Origin: a virus
DNA length: 45,522 bases
IMG/VR virus record: IMGVR_UViG_3300037504_000719
Location: 1-45,522 of that record
Reading direction: 5' to 3' (one strand)
Positions 13,512 through 21,122 of this stretch are shown here, piece after piece. Below the pieces are notes generated by a model. It saw only the letters and a list, made by a program, of their open reading frames with translations. It made no database searches and was not told where the DNA came from. Within the stretch, counting starts at the first letter, position 1, and each line of letters begins with the position of its first letter. Made by a program: the position numbers and the translations under genes.

Positions 13512-15032
13512 ATGTTTGGATATGTTCATTCCGCCGCTATCGTTGGGATCGAAGGCTATCATGTCCAGATCAAGGCGGATATCGCCAGCGGACCGCGGGA
13601 CTGCAATGTGGTCGGGTTGCCGAACGGAGCTATTCGGGAGTCGGTGATACGGGTCCAATCGGCCATTCGGAACGCGGGCTACCAGTGGCCGGACGGCCAC
13701 ATCACGATCAACTTGGCGCCGGCGGGGCTCAAGAAAGACGGCACGGCCTTCGACCTGCCCATCGCCCTGGCGGTGCTGGTGGCTTCGGAGCAGCTCGACC
13801 TCGAACCCGACCAGCTGGACCGCACATTCTTCGCCGGAGAGCTCTCCCTGGCGGGGGACGTCCTGCCCGTGCCCGGCATTTTGCCGAGGGCCAAGCTGGC
13901 CAGCGACCTGGGCGCTCAGACCCTGGTCGTCCCGGCCGACAATGCGGGCGAGGCGTCCATCATCGGAGAGCTCGAGGTGGTCCCCAGCTGCAACCTGGCG
14001 GACGCCGCCGCCTGGCTCGAGGGGAGCGCCACCGTTCCGCCCTGTGCCTCGCCGCCCGTCATCCGCCTCCCCTCACTTCCCCTCGACCTGGATGAGGTGC
14101 GCGGCCAGGCCATCACCAAGAGGGCGCTCGAGATCGCGGCGGCCGGGGGACACAATCTGTTGATGATCGGACCACCGGGGTCCGGCAAAACGATGTTGGC
14201 TCGCCGAGTGGTGACAATCTTGCCCCCCATGTCCTTTCAGGAGTCCCTCGAGACGACCAAGATCCACAGCGTCGCGGGCGCCTTGCCGCGGGGGGCGTCC
14301 ATGATCCAGACGCGTCCTTTCCGGGCGCCCCACTTCACCATCTCTTCGGTAGGGTTGGTAGGGGGCGGGACCAGCATCCCTCGCCCGGGAGAGTTATCAC
14401 TGGCCCACAACGGGGTACTGTTCCTGGACGATCTGCCCGAGTTCTCGCGGCGGGTGCTGGAGGTGCTCCGAGGGCCTCTGGAGGACCAGTTCATCAACCT
14501 CACCCGCGGCACGATGACCGTCACCTATCCCGCTGCCGTCACCCTCATCGCGGCCATGAACCCCTGCCCGTGCGGGTACCAGGGCTCGAGCCGGCGCCGC
14601 TGCAACTGCACTGCGAGGATGATCCAGCGGTACCGGGGGCGGGTTTCGGGGCCGATGTTGGACCAATTCGATATCCACACGGTGGTGGACGAGATCGCCT
14701 ACTCGGACCTGCAGGGCGCCGCCGACGGGGAGTCGAGCGAGCGAATTCGGGAGCGGGTTGTGCAGGCTCGTAACACGCAGCATCAACGCCTCGATTCGGC
14801 CTCGATCCACTGCAACGCGGAGATGGGAGCGGCACATCTGCGGCGGTGGTGTCGGCCGGATCGGGATGGGGAGAGGCTGCTCGAGCGGTGTGTGGATGTC
14901 TTTGGGATGTCTGCGCGGTCGTACAGTCGGATTCTGAAGGTGGCGCGGACGGTGGCTGATTTGGCAGGGGAGGAGGAGATTCGGGAGGAGCATGTGGCGG
15001 AGGCCATTGCGTTGCGACAGTTGGATAAGTAA
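13512..15032 (+). CDS. comM: ComM/YifB family Mg-chelatase-like AAA+ ATPase, 506 aa
   Basis: Full-length homologue of bacterial ComM (E. coli about 506 aa), a hexameric branch-migration helicase that aids integration of incoming DNA. Order: N-terminal Lon-protease-like ChlI domain (1-170, with an AGLKKDGTAFDLPIA segment), AAA+ core with Walker A GPPGSGKT (220-227) and Walker B LFLDDL (303-308), a four-cysteine CPCG/CNC insert (352-366), then the Mg-chelatase C-terminal lid. The ATG at 13512 follows AACAGGAGAAG. Its first 1.1 kb is about 65 percent GC by eye, above its neighbours, which points to capture from a host. All motifs look intact. Confidence 0.95.
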   Translation: MFGYVHSAAIVGIEGYHVQIKADIASGPRDCNVVGLPNGAIRESVIRVQSAIRNAGYQWPDGHITINLAPAGLKKDGTAFDLPIALAVLVASEQLDLEPDQLDRTFFAGELSLAGDVLPVPGILPRAKLASDLGAQTLVVPADNAGEASIIGELEVVPSCNLADAAAWLEGSATVPPCASPPVIRLPSLPLDLDEVRGQAITKRALEIAAAGGHNLLMIGPPGSGKTMLARRVVTILPPMSFQESLETTKIHSVAGALPRGASMIQTRPFRAPHFTISSVGLVGGGTSIPRPGELSLAHNGVLFLDDLPEFSRRVLEVLRGPLEDQFINLTRGTMTVTYPAAVTLIAAMNPCPCGYQGSSRRRCNCTARMIQRYRGRVSGPMLDQFDIHTVVDEIAYSDLQGAADGESSERIRERVVQARNTQHQRLDSASIHCNAEMGAAHLRRWCRPDRDGERLLERCVDVFGMSARSYSRILKVARTVADLAGEEEIREEHVAEAIALRQLDK

Positions 15033-15033
15033 C

Positions 15034-15213
15034 GTGGGAACGCTCACAATCACAAGACGAACAGGAGAGACCGTGATCGTGGGCGCCGCCACGATCGAAG
15101 TAGCGGAGATCAAGGGCAAGTCGGTCCGGCTCCGCATCATCGCGCCAAGGCGCATAGATATCGCTCGAGGAGAACTGAGAGAGCTCGAGCAGCATCAACA
15201 GGAGAAGAGATGA
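15034..15213 (+). CDS. csrA: CsrA-like carbon-storage/translation regulator, 59 aa
   Basis: Matches CsrA along its length: LTITRRTGETVIVG, a central AEIKGKSVRLRI, and the basic end APRRIDIARGELREL, with R45 aligned to the RNA-binding R44 of E. coli CsrA. CsrA dimers bind GGA motifs in RNA leaders and block or activate translation. The start is GTG at 15034, one base after the comM stop, with no strong ribosome site, so it depends on coupling to comM. Its stop overlaps the DUF932 start. Whether it acts on phage or host messages is not shown. Confidence 0.88.
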   Translation: MGTLTITRRTGETVIVGAATIEVAEIKGKSVRLRIIAPRRIDIARGELRELEQHQQEKR

Positions 15214-16331
15214 AGACAGGTAAAACCCTCCAGGAATTGGCAGCTGAGTTGGCCCGGCAGAACGAGGAGAAGCGGGATTATGTAGCCGATACCCGTACGA
15301 TGCGAATGACAGTCGAGTCGGAGAAGGAGATCCTCGAGCCCGACGAGATCCTCGAGCCCGACGAGGAGATCCCTTCTCGTCGCCAGTTGCTCCACATGCC
15401 GAATGAGCCCGAAGGGCTCTCAATCCGACCGACTGCTCACCGACAGATTGCAGCCCAGCTCAAGATCCCGCAGGGCTATTATCACCGGATGATGCGCGCC
15501 GCTCCCCATTTGTGGGAGTGGAATGTGAACCACTGGCTAAAGAACGAGCCTACCCAGCGCATGGTGAGAATCCTCGATGACGGAGCTCGAGCGTGGCTGA
15601 GTCCGTCGTACCGCCGGCTCGACAACTACGATATCGCGGGCACGATCCTGCCAATCGTCCACGAGCTCTCCGGGTCAGCTGGCACTCAATGTGTATCATG
15701 CGAGGTGACGGATGATTTCCTCCACCTGAAGTTCGTTCACAAGGAGCTCCACGGAGAGGTCCGACCTGGAGACGTCGTCCAGGTCGGGTTCAGCGTCCGC
15801 AACTCCGAGGTCGGGCTAGGTTCGTTCGAGGTGAATGCGTTCATTCTCCGGTTGGTCTGTACCAACGGGATGGTCGTCCCGGACAAGGGCCTCCGGAAGA
15901 TCCACCTGGGACGCTCGAAGGCCACCAAACATCTTTCAAAGCTCCTGAGCGACGAGTCAAAGCAGCTCGAGGATAAAGCCGTGTACAGCCAGATGAAGGA
16001 TGTCATCCGCTCTCTGGCTACTCAGGAGGCCCTCGATGATACCGTCGAAGTCCTTAGAAGTTCGACCAAGCGGCAGATCAAGGGAGAGGTTCCCGCTGCC
16101 GTCGAAGTCCTCCAAAAGGCAGAGGGCTTATCGACTGAGGAGGGCAAGTCGGTCCTCGACCATCTCATCAGAGGTGGTGATCTCTCTGGATGGGGTCTCG
16201 CGAATGCGGTCACCAGGACCGCTGAGGACGCTCGGAGCTATGACCGGGCGACCGAGCTCGAGACCATCGGAGGTCGAGTTATCAGCATGAAGGATTCAGC
16301 CTGGAAGGCGATTGCCGAGGCTGCAGCGTAA
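15210..16331 (+). CDS. DUF932 (phage/plasmid-like TIGR03299 type) protein, 373 aa
   Basis: The body (from about residue 70: SIRPTAHRQIAAQLKIP, then WLSPSYRRLDNYDI and later FSVRNSEVG, LRLVCTNGM) fits the DUF932 family common on phages and plasmids and of unproven function, often linked to recombination or anti-defence genes. The N-terminal 50 residues are a charged extension with an 18-bp tandem repeat (15327-15362) coding EILEPD twice. The ATG at 15210 overlaps the csrA stop and follows CAACAGGAGAAG. It ends the rightward operon. Confidence 0.82.
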   Translation: MKTGKTLQELAAELARQNEEKRDYVADTRTMRMTVESEKEILEPDEILEPDEEIPSRRQLLHMPNEPEGLSIRPTAHRQIAAQLKIPQGYYHRMMRAAPHLWEWNVNHWLKNEPTQRMVRILDDGARAWLSPSYRRLDNYDIAGTILPIVHELSGSAGTQCVSCEVTDDFLHLKFVHKELHGEVRPGDVVQVGFSVRNSEVGLGSFEVNAFILRLVCTNGMVVPDKGLRKIHLGRSKATKHLSKLLSDESKQLEDKAVYSQMKDVIRSLATQEALDDTVEVLRSSTKRQIKGEVPAAVEVLQKAEGLSTEEGKSVLDHLIRGGDLSGWGLANAVTRTAEDARSYDRATELETIGGRVISMKDSAWKAIAEAAA

Positions 16332-16342
16332 TTCAACCCATC

Positions 16343-16369
16343 GAAGGGCGGGGCGTGTCCCCGCCTTTC
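16343..16369. terminator. Probable terminator between converging operons
   Basis: An 11-bp stem (16343-16353 with 16359-16369, one G-U pair) with a 5-base loop lies 11 bases past the DUF932 stop. Only a short T-poor stretch follows on either strand, so it may act weakly or with Rho. It can serve the plus-strand operon and the leftward late operon arriving from 16532. Confidence 0.6.
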
Positions 16370-16382
16370 GGTGTTTCAGGTA

Positions 16383-16453
16383 GTGGCTAGGTCGAGCGAC
16401 AGCCATACTCGACGATACCCCCTGAGAGCTCACGATTCGCTCTCAGAAGCCAC
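16383..16453. other. Possible three-way-junction structure
   Basis: Three nested perfect stems: GTGGCT/AGCCAC (16383-16388, 16448-16453) encloses GTCGAG/CTCGAC (16391-16396, 16408-16413) and CTGAGAGC/GCTCTCAG (16422-16429, 16439-16446). It lies in the 200-base convergent spacer, which otherwise holds only the terminator stem and a short GTGAG/CTCAC pair near 16515. It lacks hammerhead core sequences. It may be a 3'-UTR structure. Confidence 0.35.
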
Positions 16454-16531
16454 AGTCCTCCTTCCCCCTTCTATGACCCTCAGATGATGTCTAGTCCAGC
16501 GAGACGAGAAGTGAGAAGCTCACACGAGCTG

Positions 16532-16909
16532 TTACGGCTCCACGCTGATAGTCGATGAGGCTCCGTCGTTTTCACCACCACCGCCACACTGCGATATCGC
16601 AACACCCAGGATCAACCCCGCCGTCACGATGAGCTGGACGATCGCCGCCCATCTCCCTGTGACGCCAGCTGTTTTTACTGTCAACCCTTCCGCGTAGCGA
16701 GCCGATCTCTCCTCGCATCGGACGTTCATCTCGCCAACCGTTACGGCGAGATCATGTACCGACGTCACCACCCGCTCCATCTCGCCAGTGAGGTGGTCAA
16801 GGCGGTGATGGGCTGATGCCGTGGATGATTCGACGGCGCGGACTCTCTCGGGGAGCTGCTCGACCGACTGCGCGATGGTCTCGAGCAGGTCGCGGTCACT
16901 CGGCGCCAT
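16532..16909 (-). CDS. XhlA-like membrane protein of the lysis cassette, 125 aa
   Basis: An N-terminal coiled-coil-like helix (about 1-75, SVEQLPERVRAVE and later heptads) is followed by one transmembrane segment (WAAIVQLIVTAGLILGVAIS, about 88-107) and a short polar tail. This is the layout of XhlA/hemolysin-type holin partners. Last gene of the leftward late operon. The ATG at 16909 overlaps the upstream gene by 14 bases and follows GGGGGA. It may anchor or time holin action; the assignment is by topology only. Confidence 0.6.
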   Translation of the reverse strand: MAPSDRDLLETIAQSVEQLPERVRAVESSTASAHHRLDHLTGEMERVVTSVHDLAVTVGEMNVRCEERSARYAEGLTVKTAGVTGRWAAIVQLIVTAGLILGVAISQCGGGGENDGASSTISVEP

Positions 16910-17444
16910 CGGTATCCCCCGTCCACTCGTGGCACCAGAGTTGGTCCTTCCCGCTGAGCACACACAGCTCACATGTGGCGCCGTAGAGATCGCACGTGAC
17001 GAGCAGGGCGGCGCCGATCTGGTCGAGGATGGACAGCGACATGAGCGCGGTCATGACAGCGCGGTCGTCCGAGTAGTACCCATCCATCTGGACCCGACCC
17101 TGGATCATGCGGTACCGAGCCCCCGCCTCCGCCTCGAACTCCACCGAGGTCTCGTCGGCGTGCACCTCGAGGTCCGCCCCCTCCCAGATCGGAGCGCCAG
17201 CGTCGACGGTAGGGGCTGACGAGCACCCCGTCACGACGATAGCCAGGATCAGGCCCGCAGCGGGGCCCGGGCCAGGTCCTCCACCGGGGTCTCGTCGGGC
17301 ATGATCCCCGGCTCGGATGAGGAGGGCGCTCACAGTCGCGATGGCCGCGATGGCCCACTCGCGGGCGGAAGGGTCAGCCCAGATCGCCAGCGCCACGATT
17401 GCGGCGAGTCCGATAGCGAGGATAATGATGGTGCGGGTAGTCAT
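16896..17444 (-). CDS. Membrane protein with internal lipobox, lysis cassette, 182 aa
   Basis: Two hydrophobic segments near the N-terminus (TIIILAIGLAAIVALAIWA and WAIAAIATVSALLI) are separated from a third (GLILAIVVTGC) by a Gly/Pro linker. The third ends in a lipobox-like VVTGC, as in outer-membrane spanin lipoproteins, though it lies inside the protein. The rest is a polar domain with several cysteines. It could be a holin fused to a lipoprotein, or hide an internal start. The ATG at 17444 overlaps the upstream stop (ATGA) and follows AGGAGG at longer spacing. Confidence 0.6.
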   Translation of the reverse strand: MTTRTIIILAIGLAAIVALAIWADPSAREWAIAAIATVSALLIRAGDHARRDPGGGPGPGPAAGLILAIVVTGCSSAPTVDAGAPIWEGADLEVHADETSVEFEAEAGARYRMIQGRVQMDGYYSDDRAVMTALMSLSILDQIGAALLVTCDLYGATCELCVLSGKDQLWCHEWTGDTDGAE

Positions 17445-17740
17445 AGGCTGCGCGCCTCCTGTGCTGCTTGTTGTCGTTGTGCCCCACATCTAGCCACCAT
17501 GCCGTGGGGCGGGTCGGTAATGGTGATGGATTCGTCTCTGCTGGCCGTGAGGTCCTTTCGGTCCGCTACAACGAGGTTTCTTTTTCCTTTGCGAATCCGA
17601 CTCATCCCCTCGCACTTATCGAGCGTGGTATCCGCTCCATCGGCCTCGGAGGTGTAGCGGATCTCGATTTCTCTGAGGCTGCCAAACGCCTCGTCGTAGT
17701 ACCAGCTCGACTCTGGCGCCATGGTTACGATGTAGGTCAC
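17441..17740 (-). CDS. Hypothetical protein, 99 aa
   Basis: Small protein with a beta-rich N-terminus and a basic middle (RIRKGKRN); no family recognised. I chose the GTG at 17740 because it overlaps the upstream stop (GTGA) and follows AAGGGAG; the open frame extends to an ATG at 17767 without a good site. Coupled on both sides, it lies between tail-fibre and lysis genes. Confidence 0.6.
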   Translation of the reverse strand: MTYIVTMAPESSWYYDEAFGSLREIEIRYTSEADGADTTLDKCEGMSRIRKGKRNLVVADRKDLTASRDESITITDPPHGMVARCGAQRQQAAQEARSL

Positions 17741-18465
17741 GGCAGTACTCCCTTGTAGATGTGGCATGTTTTCAGGTATATGTAGGATGTATCTGCAGGG
17801 GAGTTCACATAGAACTGCACCTGGTCAGTCCCGGACGAGCCGGTGAACCCACGCTCCGCCGCCCAATGCCGATAGCCGTCCATCTCCACTCCCCAGAAGG
17901 TCTCATCACTCCAGACAATACATACCCTGGCTCGCGAGTCGAGTCCGGACATCAAACCGCCGTACGATGCCCCAGTCAGCATGTAAGAATTCCCATCGCC
18001 GTACTCGATTCGGAACCAGGCGATTCCGTTCTCGATGCTATCGAGTAGTCTCACGGCCGCCATATCTGTGCCGCCTGAACCGGCTACACCGTAGCCATCA
18101 AGCACCAACACAACTGTGTCACCGGCTGATAAGCTCCCGATGGTGTAGGTTAGAGAGGAGCCCCCTCCAGACCCTTTGACTCGGATATACCCGCCGACGA
18201 CCCCGACGACCCCGGATTCGGCCCAACCAGTCGGGGGGCCTGAGTAGGTCGAGGCATCGATACTCGTTAGGAGCTCCCAATCATCATCGATCCATTCAGG
18301 TACGAATATTCCGTCCCTGTACCTCACAACCAGACCGTTATTGCTCAGCCTGATTGGCGGTCCGGACGGTTTCATGTTCTGTAAATCGTCCCATGTGGCC
18401 GCTTTGCGCAGGGCCCGGTCCTCCCTGTATGCCCTATGTGAGGCGAATTTCCCGAGCAAACTCAT
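17737..18465 (-). CDS. Putative tail/appendage protein, 242 aa
   Basis: A short helical start followed by a beta-rich body with Gly/Ser-rich turns and many aromatic residues, as in lectin-like or concanavalin-like phage tail tips; the middle reads GSLSAGDTVVLVLDGYG and FRIEYGDGNSYML. It follows the other fibre-region genes and is the last structural gene before lysis. The start is taken at ATG 18465, four bases from GGAGG, with ATG 18468 equally possible; both overlap the upstream stop. Confidence 0.55.
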   Translation of the reverse strand: MSLLGKFASHRAYREDRALRKAATWDDLQNMKPSGPPIRLSNNGLVVRYRDGIFVPEWIDDDWELLTSIDASTYSGPPTGWAESGVVGVVGGYIRVKGSGGGSSLTYTIGSLSAGDTVVLVLDGYGVAGSGGTDMAAVRLLDSIENGIAWFRIEYGDGNSYMLTGASYGGLMSGLDSRARVCIVWSDETFWGVEMDGYRHWAAERGFTGSSGTDQVQFYVNSPADTSYIYLKTCHIYKGVLP

Positions 18466-19178
18466 CATCCCTCCAGTACGCAGGGAGCGATTCTGATCTT
18501 GAAATTCCCGTCCCAACTCGTGGGGTGAACAAACAAGTATTCCTGGCCTGCGCATACCGCCCGATCCACGAAACCCTTGTAATTCAAGCTGATAGCCTCG
18601 AGCCCGGGCACCAAAGCAAAGCGCTCCTCTCCGCTGGTCTGGTTCGCCATCCTCGCGTACACGTCGAGAATAACCTCCGTGGCATCGTGCCACGTCTCGT
18701 CGAGGTTCGCCGGCGTGGTCGAACCCGACATGTCCAGCGTATATTCGGTGTCCGGGTCGTCTCCGGTGATTGTCACTACCCCGCCGACACTCGTGGCGCT
18801 GACGCTCGAGTCGTTCGCCGTGATCTCGTTCACGAGCTCGGTGGCGATATCCGTCACCGTATCGCCTGCGCCCGCTGTGTAGGTGTTCGTGGAGCTCACC
18901 GCTCCACCGATGGAGATCTCGATCTCGTAGTCCTCCCCTGATACCGCTGAGAGGACCTCGACGACCGCTGTATGGGTCTTCAGGTCCCGGCGTAAATCCA
19001 CCTGAATGAGGGCCGCCAGGTAGCCCTCGACGCTAACACCGGCTTGCTCTCCCTCCTCTGGGAGCTCTATCGTCGAGGTTGTATCGTAGTCCCCCTGCAG
19101 CTCCGGAGACGGGTTACGCGCTCCCGATAGCACCGCTATCCGCTTCAGGGTCTCGTCGCTTACCAGAACTTCCGTCAT
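18465..19178 (-). CDS. Putative tail structural protein, 237 aa
   Basis: Its centre (about 85-160) is a threonine-, serine- and valine-rich beta unit (VVEVLSAVSGEDYEIEISIGG, then TNTYTAGAGDTVTDIATELV) resembling the insertion also seen in the tail sheath at 28231-29571 and common in phage structural proteins. The ends are mixed alpha-beta. It lies between the beta-propeller fibre and the appendage gene. ATG 19178 follows AGGAGA. Role inferred from position. Confidence 0.55.
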   Translation of the reverse strand: MTEVLVSDETLKRIAVLSGARNPSPELQGDYDTTSTIELPEEGEQAGVSVEGYLAALIQVDLRRDLKTHTAVVEVLSAVSGEDYEIEISIGGAVSSTNTYTAGAGDTVTDIATELVNEITANDSSVSATSVGGVVTITGDDPDTEYTLDMSGSTTPANLDETWHDATEVILDVYARMANQTSGEERFALVPGLEAISLNYKGFVDRAVCAGQEYLFVHPTSWDGNFKIRIAPCVLEG

Positions 19179-19194
19179 ATTGAATCTCCTCAGC

Positions 19195-20544
19195 TCAGAT
19201 CATCACCGAGACAATCTGTGTGTTCACGCGATAGGGCTCCAGCGCATCGAACCTGCGGACCATTGCCGGCGGGGCCTTTGGCCACATCTTGGATAGGATC
19301 GCTTTATCTCCGTACGCTCCTCCTTCGCCATCGTGCCCGATCCACACCGCGAAGTGGTCTGAATAGACCGACCTCGCTTGCATTGTAGCACCGCTCCAGG
19401 CGCTCACATCCTGCCCCCCGGTCTTGATCCCATCTCTCACATCGAGGACCTTGATGGCCTCGCCTGAGCCCGCCACGCCGTCGTCATACAGCGCATAGAC
19501 GAACCGCCCGTCACAGTGGATCGCGAGACAGTCCGAGTCCACGCCCTGGTCGTACACCCACGCCTGGGCAGGGGTCAGAGTCCAGGCGTCAAGACCGATA
19601 TTCCCTTGGTTCTTTGCCAAGGCGTACACACTCGGGGTTGCTGCTCCTGTCGTCTCGAGTCCGACGTATAGCCGCTCCCTGTCGTGGGTGAGGCACGTCG
19701 CCTGCAGGACACCTCCGCCCGGGTGTGACCACGACCATAGGACGTTCAGAACGGACGAATACTCGCGCAACACAACGCTCGTCCCCGATGGACTCCCACA
19801 GGCCCAGACCAGCTGTCCGTCGCATACGATGCCTGTCACAGTCGTTCCAGAACCGCTCCACGCATCCGTCTGGTCTGGGCCAGCGCTCAGATTCGACGGG
19901 TCCAACCTAGATATGCAGCTGCCTAGCGTGGAGTCGTAGTCGTGGCCGATGTAGATATAGCTCCTGTCAGGCCAGATCGCCACGCAGTTGATCGTTGAGG
20001 CAACTGGTAGCGTGTACGTATCCACGACAAGCCCGTCCGATAGACCGATGCGCTTCACCGCGTTTCCTGACGTGACGTAAACATCGGTTTCATTGAGAGC
20101 AATGCCTGTGATCGCATCCGGATAGAACGGGCTCACATCCCAAAGCGTTGATCCGTCTCTCTCCATCGCGTGGATCTGACCGGCATTCGTGCCAAGGACC
20201 ACATAGCGACCGTTTGAAGCGATCGCTCGTCCCGATCTGGTAGGAGTATCGCCATCGTGCTCGACTGATCCCATCAGGAATGCAGCGGCAGAATTATCCT
20301 CGCTAACGATGGCGACCTCGCCATCCTCGAGCTCGGTCGCTGCCTGCTCAAGGGTCGTCAAGGTAGGTGTGAATCGCTCTCCGTAGTACTGGAGCCACTG
20401 GTCTATCAAATCCCGGTCGAAGTTCTCGAAGGCGGCCTTCGGTGGCACGCCTGCTTGATGCCCGACAGCTCGAATCGCGTCGCTCGGGTCAGTCCTCGTC
20501 CCGCTATATGCCCACCTCGGATACTTCGTCGGTTTGTCCGTCAT
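19195..20544 (-). CDS. Tail fibre with PQQ-like beta-propeller, 449 aa
   Basis: After an N-terminal stretch of about 80 residues, probably the baseplate attachment, the protein consists of repeated blade-like units (GRYVVLGTNAGQIHAMERDG, YVTSGNAVKRIGLSDG, YIYIGHDYDSTLG, RLYVGLETTG, FVYALYDDGVAGSG), the pattern of PQQ/WD beta-propellers. It probably binds the host surface. The N-terminus (QWLQYYGERFTPT) lies just after the DUF2612-like baseplate gene. ATG 20544 follows GAGGTGAG. Confidence 0.7.
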   Translation of the reverse strand: MTDKPTKYPRWAYSGTRTDPSDAIRAVGHQAGVPPKAAFENFDRDLIDQWLQYYGERFTPTLTTLEQAATELEDGEVAIVSEDNSAAAFLMGSVEHDGDTPTRSGRAIASNGRYVVLGTNAGQIHAMERDGSTLWDVSPFYPDAITGIALNETDVYVTSGNAVKRIGLSDGLVVDTYTLPVASTINCVAIWPDRSYIYIGHDYDSTLGSCISRLDPSNLSAGPDQTDAWSGSGTTVTGIVCDGQLVWACGSPSGTSVVLREYSSVLNVLWSWSHPGGGVLQATCLTHDRERLYVGLETTGAATPSVYALAKNQGNIGLDAWTLTPAQAWVYDQGVDSDCLAIHCDGRFVYALYDDGVAGSGEAIKVLDVRDGIKTGGQDVSAWSGATMQARSVYSDHFAVWIGHDGEGGAYGDKAILSKMWPKAPPAMVRRFDALEPYRVNTQIVSVMI

Positions 20545-20552
20545 TGCTCACC

Positions 20553-21122
20553 TCATATCAGGTCGACCCAACCCCCAACGTCGTATCCGCTGGCTCCGGG
20601 TCGGTCATCGCCCTCAAAACTGAAATAGGAGCCCCATCCTGCGCTCAGGTACAACCTCACACCGGCCGATACGCTGGCCTCGAGCAGGCGCTTTACCCTC
20701 GCCTTGCGAAGGGTGCTCATTTCTGGACCGGTTATCAGCGTTAACAGGACGGTTGCGGGGTAGGCCTCACTCAGTATCACATATAGCGAGTTAGCTAGCC
20801 GCATCCCGAGCAGGATGAGGGTTTCGCGCTCCCCTCCGCTTAGATTCGCCAGAATTTTCGAGTTCAAAACGCTCCGAAAATCGTCGTCCTCGAGGCCGTT
20901 CCGCGGCTCGTCCAGGAGCTCACCATATTGGTCGAGTTGATCTCCTTCCGCGACGTCGAGAGATCGACCGAGTATCAGGTCTCCGGCGAAAACCTCTGCC
21001 TCCTGGACGAGCTCCGCCATAGCCTCGAGAAACCCCCGAAAATTCGGCTGTCGGCTGAACTGCTCTGGAAGCCTTGCCAGGGCAGTTGCCCCGATCTCCA
21101 TATCTCTCGCGTAGTCTGGCAT
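20553..21122 (-). CDS. DUF2612-like baseplate/tail protein, 189 aa
   Basis: Follows gpJ, where contractile-tail phages carry a gpI/DUF2612-type baseplate component linking wedge to fibre. Helical, with ALARLPEQF at the start and a DQLDQYGELL segment like that in DUF2612 proteins (order: size definition, LDQWG, LNSKIL). The ATG at 21122 shares bases with the gpJ stop (TGATG), showing coupling. Assignment is by position and this pattern. Confidence 0.65.
   Translation of the reverse strand: MPDYARDMEIGATALARLPEQFSRQPNFRGFLEAMAELVQEAEVFAGDLILGRSLDVAEGDQLDQYGELLDEPRNGLEDDDFRSVLNSKILANLSGGERETLILLGMRLANSLYVILSEAYPATVLLTLITGPEMSTLRKARVKRLLEASVSAGVRLYLSAGWGSYFSFEGDDRPGASGYDVGGWVDLI

Noticed and set aside
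15059-15073. AACAGGAGAGACC-GTG inside csrA that looks like an internal start
   Set aside because: It codes the conserved R-T-G-E-T-V of CsrA, so the resemblance to a ribosome site follows from the protein.
14397-15423. Long minus-strand frames opposite comM and csrA
   Set aside because: Shadows of high-GC coding sequence; comM, CsrA and DUF932 are clear on the plus strand.
16383-16453. Hammerhead or other self-cleaving ribozyme
   Set aside because: Three stems are present, but no CUGAUGA/GAAA core on either strand.
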